Of a stretch of 61,377 bases of DNA, positions 24,108 through 31,907 are shown in pieces (the first letter of the stretch is position 1; each line of letters opens with the position of its first letter). Under the pieces are notes generated by a model. That model saw only the letters and a list, made by a program, of their open reading frames with translations. It did not search any database and was not told where the DNA came from. The DNA comes from Vibrio harveyi NBRC 15634 = ATCC 14126 = KCTC 12724 (GTDB lineage: Bacteria > Pseudomonadota > Gammaproteobacteria > Enterobacterales > Vibrionaceae): positions 1 to 61,377 of the forward strand of contig NZ_BCUF01000036.1 of the NCBI RefSeq assembly GCF_001591145.1, read 5' to 3'. Position numbers and translations under genes: made by a program.

Positions 24108-25256
24108 ATGCTTTGCGTTCTATTCCATTACAGGCATAATTCCCACTTTGTGCTTATCGCATTGGAAATCGCGTTGGAATTACTACACATCGAATTTTTG
24201 GGGAAATCGCTTAGGCTGGAAGGTTCTATGGCGGGTTGGCAACAACTGTTTTGGGATAACACTTTGGTATCACAAATTGATGCTAGTGATGATGATTCCG
24301 GCAAGACGCAACATCAATTCAAACTTTCTTCTGGAGAGCAGGTATTGAACTGCCAACTGAGCTGTGAGTTAAATTGGCAACCTTTTGACTTCAAATATCA
24401 AGCTACGGTTAATGAGGCTCTTGTGGCTGAAGGAACTCGCAATGAAAAGGATATTGAGCAACAAGTTCCAGTTGAGCCGCCACCAACAGAAAAGCGCTTT
24501 AGCATCATTGGTCTTGTGTCGCTGGGAATGAAAGCGCTTAAGAGTGCGAAAGTGATTAAGGTTGCGTTAGCGTCTGCGAGTTTAGCTGCCTACTCATGGT
24601 TGTTCTCGATAGAGTTCGCGCTTGCGCTCGTTGCATGCCTGGTCTTTCACGAATACGGGCATATCCGTGCAATGAAATACTTCGGTATGAAAACGAAGGG
24701 GATATATCTCATTCCTTTTTTGGGCGGGTTGGCGCTGAGCGATGAAAAGATCAATACACGCTGGCAAGACGTTGTTATCTCGATCATGGGACCTTTCTTT
24801 GGATTGGTGTTGAGTATTGTATTTACAATTTTGTACTGGGTGACGGGAGAGATGATCTTTGCCGGTCTTGCGGTATTTAACGCCTTGTTAAACCTCTTTA
24901 ACCTATTGCCGATTTTACCTCTAGACGGTGGACATGTACTGAAGAGTATTACTTTCTCCATGAACTCATGGATTGGTCTAGCCGGTAGCGTCGCGACTGC
25001 AGCATTGGGTATCTATATTAGCTACGCATTCGGTTTAACGTTGTTGGGGTTCTTGCTCATCATGGGGATGTTGGAAGTTGTGGTGGAGTGGCGCACAAGA
25101 CACCATAGTCATTTGTTGCCTTTAACTCGATATGGGCAGCTTTTCTCTTTCGCTTGGTATCTAGTGTCCATTGGAGGCTTCATTGCTATCATTTGGTATT
25201 TTGCGGGTCTTGGCGACAGCCTGCTAAGCCTGCCGCTGCAAATCCTTGGTACGTAA
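24108..25256 (+). CDS. M50 family site-2 protease
   Basis: Polytopic zinc metalloprotease. HEYGH (HExxH) lies in a helix near residue 183, and LPLDGGH provides the third metal ligand near 273. Six or so membrane helices follow a soluble N-terminal part with a short proline-rich linker. The start is uncertain. ATG 24108 has no ribosome site; ATG 24228 has AAGG six bases upstream. But the residues before it (HIEFLGKSLRLEG) read like the start of a beta domain, so a start between 24150 and 24174 (GTG or TTG) is also possible. Substrate unknown; there is no anti-sigma factor nearby. Confidence 0.85.
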   Translation: MLCVLFHYRHNSHFVLIALEIALELLHIEFLGKSLRLEGSMAGWQQLFWDNTLVSQIDASDDDSGKTQHQFKLSSGEQVLNCQLSCELNWQPFDFKYQATVNEALVAEGTRNEKDIEQQVPVEPPPTEKRFSIIGLVSLGMKALKSAKVIKVALASASLAAYSWLFSIEFALALVACLVFHEYGHIRAMKYFGMKTKGIYLIPFLGGLALSDEKINTRWQDVVISIMGPFFGLVLSIVFTILYWVTGEMIFAGLAVFNALLNLFNLLPILPLDGGHVLKSITFSMNSWIGLAGSVATAALGIYISYAFGLTLLGFLLIMGMLEVVVEWRTRHHSHLLPLTRYGQLFSFAWYLVSIGGFIAIIWYFAGLGDSLLSLPLQILGT

Positions 25257-25277
25257 AGGGCTAATGCGAATTAAATA

Positions 25278-25309
25278 AAAAGAAAGCTCCCGATGGAGCT
25301 TTCTTTTTG
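25278..25309. terminator. Terminator between convergent genes
   Basis: AAAGAAAGCTCC and GGAGCTTTCTTT pair around a CGAT loop, with A and T runs on both sides, so it can serve both strands. Confidence 0.85.
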
Positions 25310-25389
25310 ACTTCTATTTGCTCGTTTAACTCGTTTGAGAAAGCGAGCTAGAGAGTAGTAAGCTGCTTACACTAGATTGGCTAAGCAAT

Positions 25390-26175
25390 TTAACCACATT
25401 TCGGTGCTTTTACGTTCGAAGTAGGCAGCGTTTTAATCGTCGCCTGCAAATCACGAATACGCGTGCTGTGTGATGGGTGAGTAGAGAAAAATTCTGGCGG
25501 TTGGGCGCCACCAGCCGCGCTCATATTTTTCCAAAGATCGACGCTTTGATTTGGATCGAAACCTGCTTTCGCCATGTACCCTAAACCCACAATATCTGCT
25601 TCGGACTCTTGCGTACGACCGTAAGGTAAAATTACCCCATATTGCACGCCAACACCAAGCGCTGCCATTGTCATTTGTTGGTATTGTTTATATTCAGATG
25701 CACCAATTGCGACATTGGCTAGAGACAATCCAGCATTTGCTAATTGGCTTTGAGACAGACGCTCATTACTGTGGTCAGCAAGTACGTGTGCAACCTCGTG
25801 ACCAATTACGGTCGCTAGCTGATCTTGGTTCTTCGCTACTTTCAATAAGCCCGTGTATACACCAATCTTCCCTCCAGGAAGGGCGAAGGCGTTGACTTGG
25901 CCACTATCAAAAACCACCACTTCCCAATCTTTAAAGCCCGGCTGAGGAGGGATAGTGTCTGTGATTTGCTTCGCCACGCATTGAACATAAGCGTTGGTCT
26001 TTTTGTCTTTGCTAATCGGTATTTCTTTCTTCATTTGCTCGAAAGATTTGGCACCGAGAGAAGACATCTCTTGGTCGGAAAACATCAAGATTTGGTTTCG
26101 ACCTGTCGGTGAAGCGCTACATGCTGTTAAGCCAGCAACGGTCATAAGAATTGAGGCTTTAATCCATGTTCTCAT
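25390..26175 (-). CDS. M48 family metalloprotease lipoprotein
   Basis: About 261 residues. The leader MRTWIKASILMTVAGLTACS has a lipobox (LTAC, Cys19). Catalytic HEVAH lies near residue 127, and the third zinc ligand is in ESEADIVGL. The architecture fits outer-membrane-facing LoiP/YcaL-type or BepA-type proteases that help clear misfolded proteins, but the C-terminal TPR repeats of BepA are absent, so LoiP-like is better. I chose ATG 26175 over 26187 because the signal peptide begins there. Confidence 0.88.
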   Translation of the reverse strand: MRTWIKASILMTVAGLTACSASPTGRNQILMFSDQEMSSLGAKSFEQMKKEIPISKDKKTNAYVQCVAKQITDTIPPQPGFKDWEVVVFDSGQVNAFALPGGKIGVYTGLLKVAKNQDQLATVIGHEVAHVLADHSNERLSQSQLANAGLSLANVAIGASEYKQYQQMTMAALGVGVQYGVILPYGRTQESEADIVGLGYMAKAGFDPNQSVDLWKNMSAAGGAQPPEFFSTHPSHSTRIRDLQATIKTLPTSNVKAPKCG

Positions 26176-26402
26176 AATGGGGTCCATAAGTATTTTTTCT
26201 GTTTTGTACCAATAGTATAACGCTTAGTAAAGAAACTTTAAGCCATTCTCGCTTAACGACGTATCTCTAGGTTATTTGGGAATACATAAATCACATTATG
26301 TGATGCGTTGCGCCTTGAAGTAACGATGCATTCAGGTCTATGCTAGACGCACTTTTAAAGACTGAGCACCAGTGCAACACTGGATGAGATAAGAGCGAAC
26401 AA

Positions 26403-26837
26403 ATGAGTATCTGGAAAAAGCCAATCGACTTGGACATTCTTAACGCCACATCAAAAAACACCATGATGGAACACCTGCAAATCGTTTACACCGATTTTAC
26501 TGATGATTCGCTATCAGCAACCATGCCTGTTTGCAGTTTTACACATCAGCCACTGGGTATGCTTCATGGTGGTGCGTCTGTCGTCTTGGCAGAGACTTTA
26601 GGCTCGCTCGCTGCAAACTTTTGTGTTGGAGAAGGCAGTTATTGCGTTGGATTAGATATTAACGCTAACCACGTCCGTGCAATGCGTAGCGGCTATGTCA
26701 TTGGCACTGCAAAGCCCGTTCATCTCGGCGTCTCAACTCAGGTGTGGCAAATCGACATCGCTGATGAACGAGGTCGATTAGTTTGCACCAGCCGACTGAC
26801 GATCGCCGTGAAACACCAAAAAGAAAAGTCACATTAA
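26403..26837 (+). CDS. menI: Hotdog-fold acyl-CoA thioesterase, MenI/YdiI-like
   Basis: 144 residues, a single hotdog domain with LHGGASVVLAETLGSLA (catalytic Glu in the AET) and the closing VWQIDIADERGRLVCTSRLT block. The overall pattern is very close to E. coli YdiI/MenI, which hydrolyses 1,4-dihydroxy-2-naphthoyl-CoA in menaquinone synthesis but also acts on other acyl-CoAs. No men genes lie nearby, so a general thioesterase role is possible. The start is 16 bases from the preceding-gene-free promoter region; the next gene begins 17 bases later. Confidence 0.85.
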   Translation: MSIWKKPIDLDILNATSKNTMMEHLQIVYTDFTDDSLSATMPVCSFTHQPLGMLHGGASVVLAETLGSLAANFCVGEGSYCVGLDINANHVRAMRSGYVIGTAKPVHLGVSTQVWQIDIADERGRLVCTSRLTIAVKHQKEKSH

Positions 26838-26853
26838 CGAGTAGAAGACGAAC

Positions 26854-27087
26854 ATGGTTATTGAATTTTCTCTTGGTAAAATCATCGCAACGCAGCGAGA
26901 AGTCGTTATTAAACTCAATGGTAACGGCATGGTTACAATGCAAGCACAAGTCGATGCGATTCAGTTACTTGGTCGTGGTGCAAACGTTGTTTTGGCACAT
27001 GGTGCAGAAACAAAATGGTCGATCAAACTCGATGATGAAGATCAATTACGCCAACTAGCGCAAGAAATTGGTATCGACATTCAATAA
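26854..27087 (+). CDS. DUF3389 family small protein
   Basis: 77 residues, mixed alpha/beta, no signal or membrane helix. The block FSLGKIIATQREVVIKLNG then IQLLGRGANVVLAHGAETKW fits what I recall of DUF3389, a small Vibrio/Shewanella family without known function. It lies 17 bases after the thioesterase gene, so the two are probably co-transcribed. Confidence 0.7.
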   Translation: MVIEFSLGKIIATQREVVIKLNGNGMVTMQAQVDAIQLLGRGANVVLAHGAETKWSIKLDDEDQLRQLAQEIGIDIQ

Positions 27088-27166
27088 TTTGCATGTCTAG
27101 GTTTGCACTTTTTGCAAAAAATGAGGAAACTTAGTTTATCGTTATGAAAACTAAAATTTCCTCTTT

Positions 27167-28873
27167 ATGGGTAGCCCTCGTTTACGTGTTCAATTCGAAA
27201 CACTGTTTGAAAAATTCTCTGGTAATAACACGGAAGTTCAACTCGAAGATATTACCGATGCACTTTTCTGTACTCGCCGAAACGCTCGAATCGTCCTCAA
27301 TAAATTAGAGGAAGAAGGGTGGATTGAATGGCATCCTGCCGCTGGTCGAGGAAAGCTTTCTACACTCATTTTTAAACGTAATCGCAGTGATGTTAGCGAG
27401 AACCTCGCACGCCGTTATCTAGATGAAGGTAAAATTGGTCAAGCGTTGGAGGCGCTAGATAATGACGCCGCCAAGCTTACCCAAGTTATTCAAGGTTATC
27501 TTGGTCTCCAACATCGTCAAGGTGAGCAAGTTGTGCGTTTGCCGTACTACCGACCACTTGCGATGTTGAACCCTCAAAAGCCGATGCGCCGTTCTGAGCA
27601 GCATATCGCGCGTCAGGTATTCAGTGGATTAACTAGACTGGATGATAATGAACACCTCCAACCGGATTTGGCGCATTATTGGGAAGCGCTTTCAGACACT
27701 CATTGGCGTTTCTATTTACGTCGAGGTGTTCGTTTTCATAACGGTGAACTACTGACCACCGACTGTGTCATTGAGAGTATTAGTGCGTTAAGCGAGTTGA
27801 ATCTTTTCTCTCATATTGAAAATGTAATGTCGCCAGAGCCTTGGACGGTGGATATTCATCTTGTTCGTCCAGATAAGTACTTACCACTTGCTCTGAGTGA
27901 ATCCCAAGCAAAAGTACTCTTACCGAGCACGCTGCGTTCGGAAGAATTCGATAGAAAGCCAGTAGGGACTGGACCATTCCAAGTGAAAGTAAATGACGAC
28001 AAGCGCTTAATTTTGACTGCGTTTGATGGCTACTTTGGGTTACGTCCTCTGTTAGACCAAGTAGAGGTGTGGGTGATCGATGAAGCCTATTCGTCAATGG
28101 TTTACCCAAGCTTGACCAAACCCCAAATGGATAAACAAGCCTCTACTGACGAGGTTGAGCTGGATCCCGGTTGCACCTTCTTACTACTGAATAAAAATAC
28201 AGGTGTTGCAAAAGACCCACGTTGGGCTGAGTTTCTTAGTCAAACATTAAACAGTTACCAGGTGTATGCTCATGTACCTCAAGACAAAATCATAGAGCTG
28301 GGTGTGTTACAAGCCTTTGGTTTGAAGCCGGGCTGGATCGATCTGAGACCAAGTGCTGCGGGGGAAGTACCTCAGAAAGATAAAGTCATTTGCGTCGCTT
28401 ACCAAAAGAAGCACCCAATGTTTCCTGTTATTGCTAAAGCGATCAAAACCTTGCTAAAGCCACATGGTGTTGAGGTTGAGTTCATCCGTTATGACACGCA
28501 ACCACCGTCACCAGAAGAAGTGGATATTTGGATCAAAGCAATGGGGATCGCCACCAACCGTAACGATGCGCTCGCAGGATGGTTGTTAGATTACAGTGAC
28601 ATTGACAAATTCAGTGCTGGATATGATTTCTCTGGTTGGGCAGGGCTGGTGGATCAATGGCGTGCTGGTCAACACAGCGATTTCCCAGCTCGTGAGTTAG
28701 GTAGGCAACTTGTGAAGAGCTGCCAAGTGATCCCTATGTTCCATTGTTGGCTAGGCGTAAACAAAGACCATAGTGGTGCGCTACAAAACGCCAAATGCAA
28801 TGCACTAGGGTGGTTCGATTTCAGCAACGTATGGGTAAAACCAAAAATAAAGAAAGATGGCGAAACCGAATAA
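27167..28873 (+). CDS. sgrR: SgrR family transcriptional regulator
   Basis: 568 residues. The N-terminal winged helix (residues about 5-115) includes QLEDITDALFCTRRNARIVLNKLEEEGWIEWHPAAGRGKLS. The C-terminal solute-binding domain (about 160-560) has QHIARQVFSGLTRLDDNEHLQPDLAHYWE, as in SBP_bac_5. SgrR-like proteins sense a small molecule; E. coli SgrR activates the sgrS small RNA in sugar-phosphate stress. I saw no sgrS-like RNA or sugar transporter beside it. Its last 17 bases overlap the next gene. Confidence 0.88.
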   Translation: MGSPRLRVQFETLFEKFSGNNTEVQLEDITDALFCTRRNARIVLNKLEEEGWIEWHPAAGRGKLSTLIFKRNRSDVSENLARRYLDEGKIGQALEALDNDAAKLTQVIQGYLGLQHRQGEQVVRLPYYRPLAMLNPQKPMRRSEQHIARQVFSGLTRLDDNEHLQPDLAHYWEALSDTHWRFYLRRGVRFHNGELLTTDCVIESISALSELNLFSHIENVMSPEPWTVDIHLVRPDKYLPLALSESQAKVLLPSTLRSEEFDRKPVGTGPFQVKVNDDKRLILTAFDGYFGLRPLLDQVEVWVIDEAYSSMVYPSLTKPQMDKQASTDEVELDPGCTFLLLNKNTGVAKDPRWAEFLSQTLNSYQVYAHVPQDKIIELGVLQAFGLKPGWIDLRPSAAGEVPQKDKVICVAYQKKHPMFPVIAKAIKTLLKPHGVEVEFIRYDTQPPSPEEVDIWIKAMGIATNRNDALAGWLLDYSDIDKFSAGYDFSGWAGLVDQWRAGQHSDFPARELGRQLVKSCQVIPMFHCWLGVNKDHSGALQNAKCNALGWFDFSNVWVKPKIKKDGETE

Positions 28874-29108
28874 GAAGCAACCGACTAAAACCGTCGAGAT
28901 ATATTGCGCCAAATGTAAAGCGCAGCTGTTCAAGTACCGCAAGGGCGGCAAAGGTGCCCTCGTTAAATGTTTTAAGGAACGTATTGTTGAAGACTTTACC
29001 AACACGCCTTGCATTTGCCCTGGTTGTGAACAAGAGTTTGCAAGAGACACCTTAGTAAGAGGAACGCCTGCTTACAAGATGATTGGTGGTAAGGTAACGA
29101 TGAAGTAA
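28857..29108 (+). CDS. Small zinc-ribbon protein, unknown
   Basis: 83 basic residues with two CxxC knuckles: CAKCKAQLFKYRKGGKG in the first half and CICPGCEQEF in the second, the classic four-cysteine zinc ribbon. The gene overlaps the end of sgrR by 17 bases and ends 10 bases before cutA, so it is the middle member of a tight three-gene set. High Lys content suggests nucleic-acid binding. No family name is recalled with confidence. Confidence 0.8.
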   Translation: MAKPNKKQPTKTVEIYCAKCKAQLFKYRKGGKGALVKCFKERIVEDFTNTPCICPGCEQEFARDTLVRGTPAYKMIGGKVTMK

Positions 29109-29117
29109 GAGTAAGTT

Positions 29118-29450
29118 ATGAGCGAACAACACGAATACTGTATGGTCTTGAGTACTTCTGGTACAGAGAAGAACCGGGACGAAATCATCAAAGGGCTACT
29201 GGAAGGGCAGTTAGCCGCTTGCATTCAGACGATGGCAATAGAGAGTCATTATGTGTGGAAAGGTGAAGTCTGCAGCGACAATGAATGGTTGTTGATCATC
29301 AAGACACGCAAAGATCTCTATGCATTAGTAGAAGATAAAATAAAAGACCTGCACGAGTATGAGGTCGCTCAAATCGTACAGGTCCCAATTGTCGAAGGTT
29401 TTAACCCGTATTTAGAATGGCTTCGCCAGTCGACGCTGAGTTGTCAGTAA
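29118..29450 (+). CDS. cutA: CutA divalent-cation tolerance protein
   Basis: 110 residues, a full-length CutA trimer subunit. Hallmarks are the LVEGQLAACIQ-like block (GLLEGQLAACIQTM), YVWKGEV, LLIIKTRKDLYALVEDKIKDLH and the final YLEWL. Linked historically to copper tolerance in E. coli; its biochemical role is still unclear. Its stop overlaps the convergent membrane gene by 39 bases. Transcribed with the zinc-ribbon gene. Confidence 0.92.
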   Translation: MSEQHEYCMVLSTSGTEKNRDEIIKGLLEGQLAACIQTMAIESHYVWKGEVCSDNEWLLIIKTRKDLYALVEDKIKDLHEYEVAQIVQVPIVEGFNPYLEWLRQSTLSCQ

Positions 29451-30008
29451 AAGTAACGACACAATTGCTCCCATGGTGTCGCACAACATGTCTTTCTGGG
29501 CATCCCATATATCACCCTGTGAACCCAGAAAGGCAATACCCTCATCACCACCAGCTATTGCCGCATACCACCATTCAATGATTTCGTAACCAGCTGCGAG
29601 TGACATAATCGCAAACAACGCAAACCAAGATGCAAATCCGGAACTGATTCTTTTCTTGTTAATTAGATATTCAGCAATAGGATAGGCATACAAGCCGATA
29701 GAAAAGTGAGCGACGCGGTCAAAGTTATTACGCTCAGAGCCAATTAAGTTATTAAACCAATCAAATGGGACTTCTGCGAAGGTATATTTTGCGCCGACCG
29801 TATGAAGGCATAACCAAATAAACATCAGTACATAGGCTGTGTTACTAAACTGATAGCGAATAGACAGTGCCCAAATGGCAATAAGAATACCGATAGCTGG
29901 TACGATTTCCGCGAACCAAACTGCGCGTGAACTTGGCTCGAGTGCAGAATATAGAAAAACGATGGCGTAGAAAATGGTCAAACCCAACAGGGTAGAAGTG
30001 CTTTTCAT
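29412..30008 (-). CDS. yjdF: DUF2238 membrane protein, YjdF-like
   Basis: 198 residues, about six membrane helices. The block FDRVAHFSIGLYAYPIAEYL and the acidic SLAAGYEIIEWWYA and GSQGDIWDAQKDMLCDTMGA are typical of DUF2238/YjdF. The His, Glu and Asp residues inside helices suggest metal or proton handling, but function is unknown. The last 39 bases overlap cutA on the other strand, and this part of the reading frame is a non-essential-looking tail (LLLLTTQRRLAKPF). Confidence 0.85.
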   Translation of the reverse strand: MKSTSTLLGLTIFYAIVFLYSALEPSSRAVWFAEIVPAIGILIAIWALSIRYQFSNTAYVLMFIWLCLHTVGAKYTFAEVPFDWFNNLIGSERNNFDRVAHFSIGLYAYPIAEYLINKKRISSGFASWFALFAIMSLAAGYEIIEWWYAAIAGGDEGIAFLGSQGDIWDAQKDMLCDTMGAIVSLLLLTTQRRLAKPF

Positions 30009-30230
30009 ACAGAAATTGATCCTTCAATTAAATACTGACTCTATGATTACACTTAATTGAACGGTGTGCAATTATTTAATTTAACAAGGAGATGATTACT
30101 TTTTATGTTGATATATTGCCAAACTGCTCAACAATAAAACGTTTGCGCGTAAACATTTCATTAAAGTTTGATTTACAACATACCCATCCATAGAATTCAC
30201 CGTTCAGTCTAATAAAAAAGAAGTAAAGTC

Positions 30231-31070
30231 ATGAAACTGGAAACTGTCGATTATCTTGCTGACGATGCTGCTCAACAGTTCGTCACCTCACTGCGCGAAA
30301 CGGGTTTTGGTGTTCTTAAGAACCATCCAATTCCTCAAGAGCTGGTCGAATCTATTTACAAAAACTGGTACGAGTTTTTCTGCTCAGAGCAAAAGAACGA
30401 TTTCCACTTCAATGTTGAAACACAAGACGGATATTTTCCACCATCAGTTTCTGAAGTTGCGAAAGGTCATTCAGTCAAAGACATCAAAGAGTACTTTCAC
30501 GTGTACCCTTGGGGTCAGATGCCAGAACAGTTAAGAGAAGAGATTTTAGAGTACTACGAGCGCGCTAATGCATTCGCTCAAGAACTGCTTGGTTGGGTAG
30601 AAGAATACGCACCAAAAGACGTTCAAGAGAAATTCTCAATTGCGCTGTCAGAGATGATTAACAACAGCGATAAAACGCTACTTCGTGTTCTTCACTATCC
30701 ACCAATGACGGGTGAAGAAGAGCCTGGCGCAATTCGTGCTGCCGCGCACGAAGACATTAACTTACTAACGGTTCTGCCAGCAGCAAACGAACCTGGTCTG
30801 CAAGTAATGAGCAAAGAAGGTGACTGGTTAGATGTGCCATGTGACTTCGGTAACTTGATCATTAACATCGGTGATATGCTGCAAGAGGCGTCTGGTGGCT
30901 ACTTCCCGTCAACAACGCACCGCGTGATTAACCCAACCGGCGGTCGCCAAGAAAAGTCGCGTATTTCGCTTCCGCTTTTCTTGCACCCGAAACCAGATAC
31001 GGTACTTTCAGAGCGTTACACTGCGCACAGCTACCTGATGGAACGTTTAAGAGAATTAGGCGTTATTTAA
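30231..31070 (+). CDS. 2-oxoglutarate/Fe(II) oxygenase, isopenicillin N synthase family
   Basis: 279 residues with DIOX_N-like N-terminus (AQQFVTSLRETGFGVLKNH) and the double-stranded beta-helix core. Iron ligands are visible in AAHEDINLLTVLP (HxD) and STTHRVINP (distal His). The 2-oxoglutarate-binding RxS is in SRISLPLFLHP. The family is common in gamma-proteobacteria, and the substrates are unknown; penicillin synthesis is not implied. Monocistronic with a terminator downstream. Confidence 0.88.
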   Translation: MKLETVDYLADDAAQQFVTSLRETGFGVLKNHPIPQELVESIYKNWYEFFCSEQKNDFHFNVETQDGYFPPSVSEVAKGHSVKDIKEYFHVYPWGQMPEQLREEILEYYERANAFAQELLGWVEEYAPKDVQEKFSIALSEMINNSDKTLLRVLHYPPMTGEEEPGAIRAAAHEDINLLTVLPAANEPGLQVMSKEGDWLDVPCDFGNLIINIGDMLQEASGGYFPSTTHRVINPTGGRQEKSRISLPLFLHPKPDTVLSERYTAHSYLMERLRELGVI

Positions 31071-31088
31071 GTTAACGAGATCTTGCTT

Positions 31089-31123
31089 CAAAAGGCTGAT
31101 GGTTTATGACTGTCAGCCTTTTT
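31089..31123 (+). terminator. Terminator after the 2OG oxygenase gene
   Basis: AAAAGGCTGA and TCAGCCTTTTT pair around an interior of about 13 bases and end in a T run. Confidence 0.8.
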
Positions 31124-31183
31124 GTGTTTATGGTACAAATTGACTAGCTTTATATAACAGGTACTTAAACGGTTAGGGGATAC

Positions 31184-31804
31184 ATGGACGAACAACTCAA
31201 TGTTTGCCAAAACAGTCAGCAATACATGGAAAACCCATTATTGTGGCCCATTTTAGACATCCTCAGAAAGCAGCCTTCAAATTGGAAGGTGCATACTTTA
31301 GCTCATGAGCTCAGCCAAAAGGGCTACATACAACAGTTAGATGAATCTCCGGATAAAGATCTTTTCAAGCGAAATTTCTTATTAATGAACGCGCTCTATC
31401 AATTGCAAGAAACGCTTTATCCCGATGGTTGGTTGCAAGTCGAAGCAATGAATATTGTGCTTATGTCCGCCATAGAAGCCTCTCGCCACAGCGTTGATAC
31501 CAATGATCCTCTAAGAGAGTATTACCTTGATTGGAAGAACTACGAAGCGGACGAAGGCGAGGTGCGCCGACTACTTAATGACTTCTGGAGTCGATATCAA
31601 CGTTACATCGGGGGAAATGTCTCTGATGACCTAGACCGAAGTAAAGCACTACATTTGTTTGAGCTAGATGCAGACGCAACCCGAACTGAGATTCGCCGAC
31701 AATGGCGTAAGCTGGCATTACGTTGGCACCCAGACCGAGAGAACGGTAATGCAGATAGGTTTAGAGTGCTATGCAATGCTTGGAACGTACTTCGAAACGG
31801 ATAA
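31184..31804 (+). CDS. DnaJ-related protein with C-terminal J domain
   Basis: 206 residues. The N-terminal part (about 20-140) matches the DNAJ_related type, with WPILDILRKQPSNWKVHTLAHEL. The last 55 residues form a J domain ending at the C-terminus, with the HPD motif in RWHPDREN near residue 186. A J domain at the very end is unusual compared with classic DnaJ. It would recruit an Hsp70 to an unknown client bound by the N-terminal part. AGGGGA lies a few bases before the ATG. Confidence 0.88.
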   Translation: MDEQLNVCQNSQQYMENPLLWPILDILRKQPSNWKVHTLAHELSQKGYIQQLDESPDKDLFKRNFLLMNALYQLQETLYPDGWLQVEAMNIVLMSAIEASRHSVDTNDPLREYYLDWKNYEADEGEVRRLLNDFWSRYQRYIGGNVSDDLDRSKALHLFELDADATRTEIRRQWRKLALRWHPDRENGNADRFRVLCNAWNVLRNG

Positions 31805-31860
31805 TGAATTCATTTTAAGTTACATTGTCACGTATTGGGCGTCATGATTCGTACAAGATT

Positions 31861-31889
31861 AAAAAGGCAGCGTTTATCGCTGCCTTTTG
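31861..31889. terminator. Bidirectional terminator between convergent genes
   Basis: AAAAAGGCAGCG and CGCTGCCTTTT pair with a short loop and have A/T runs on both sides. Confidence 0.85.
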
Positions 31890-31907
31890 TTAGCTGAGCG
31901 TTGGGTA

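Noticed and set aside
26403..26837. Menaquinone operon
   Set aside because: Only the MenI-like thioesterase is present; no other men gene is seen.
30231..31070. Isopenicillin N synthase-like gene as part of an antibiotic cluster
   Set aside because: Neighbours are unrelated single genes, and this oxygenase family is common without antibiotic synthesis.
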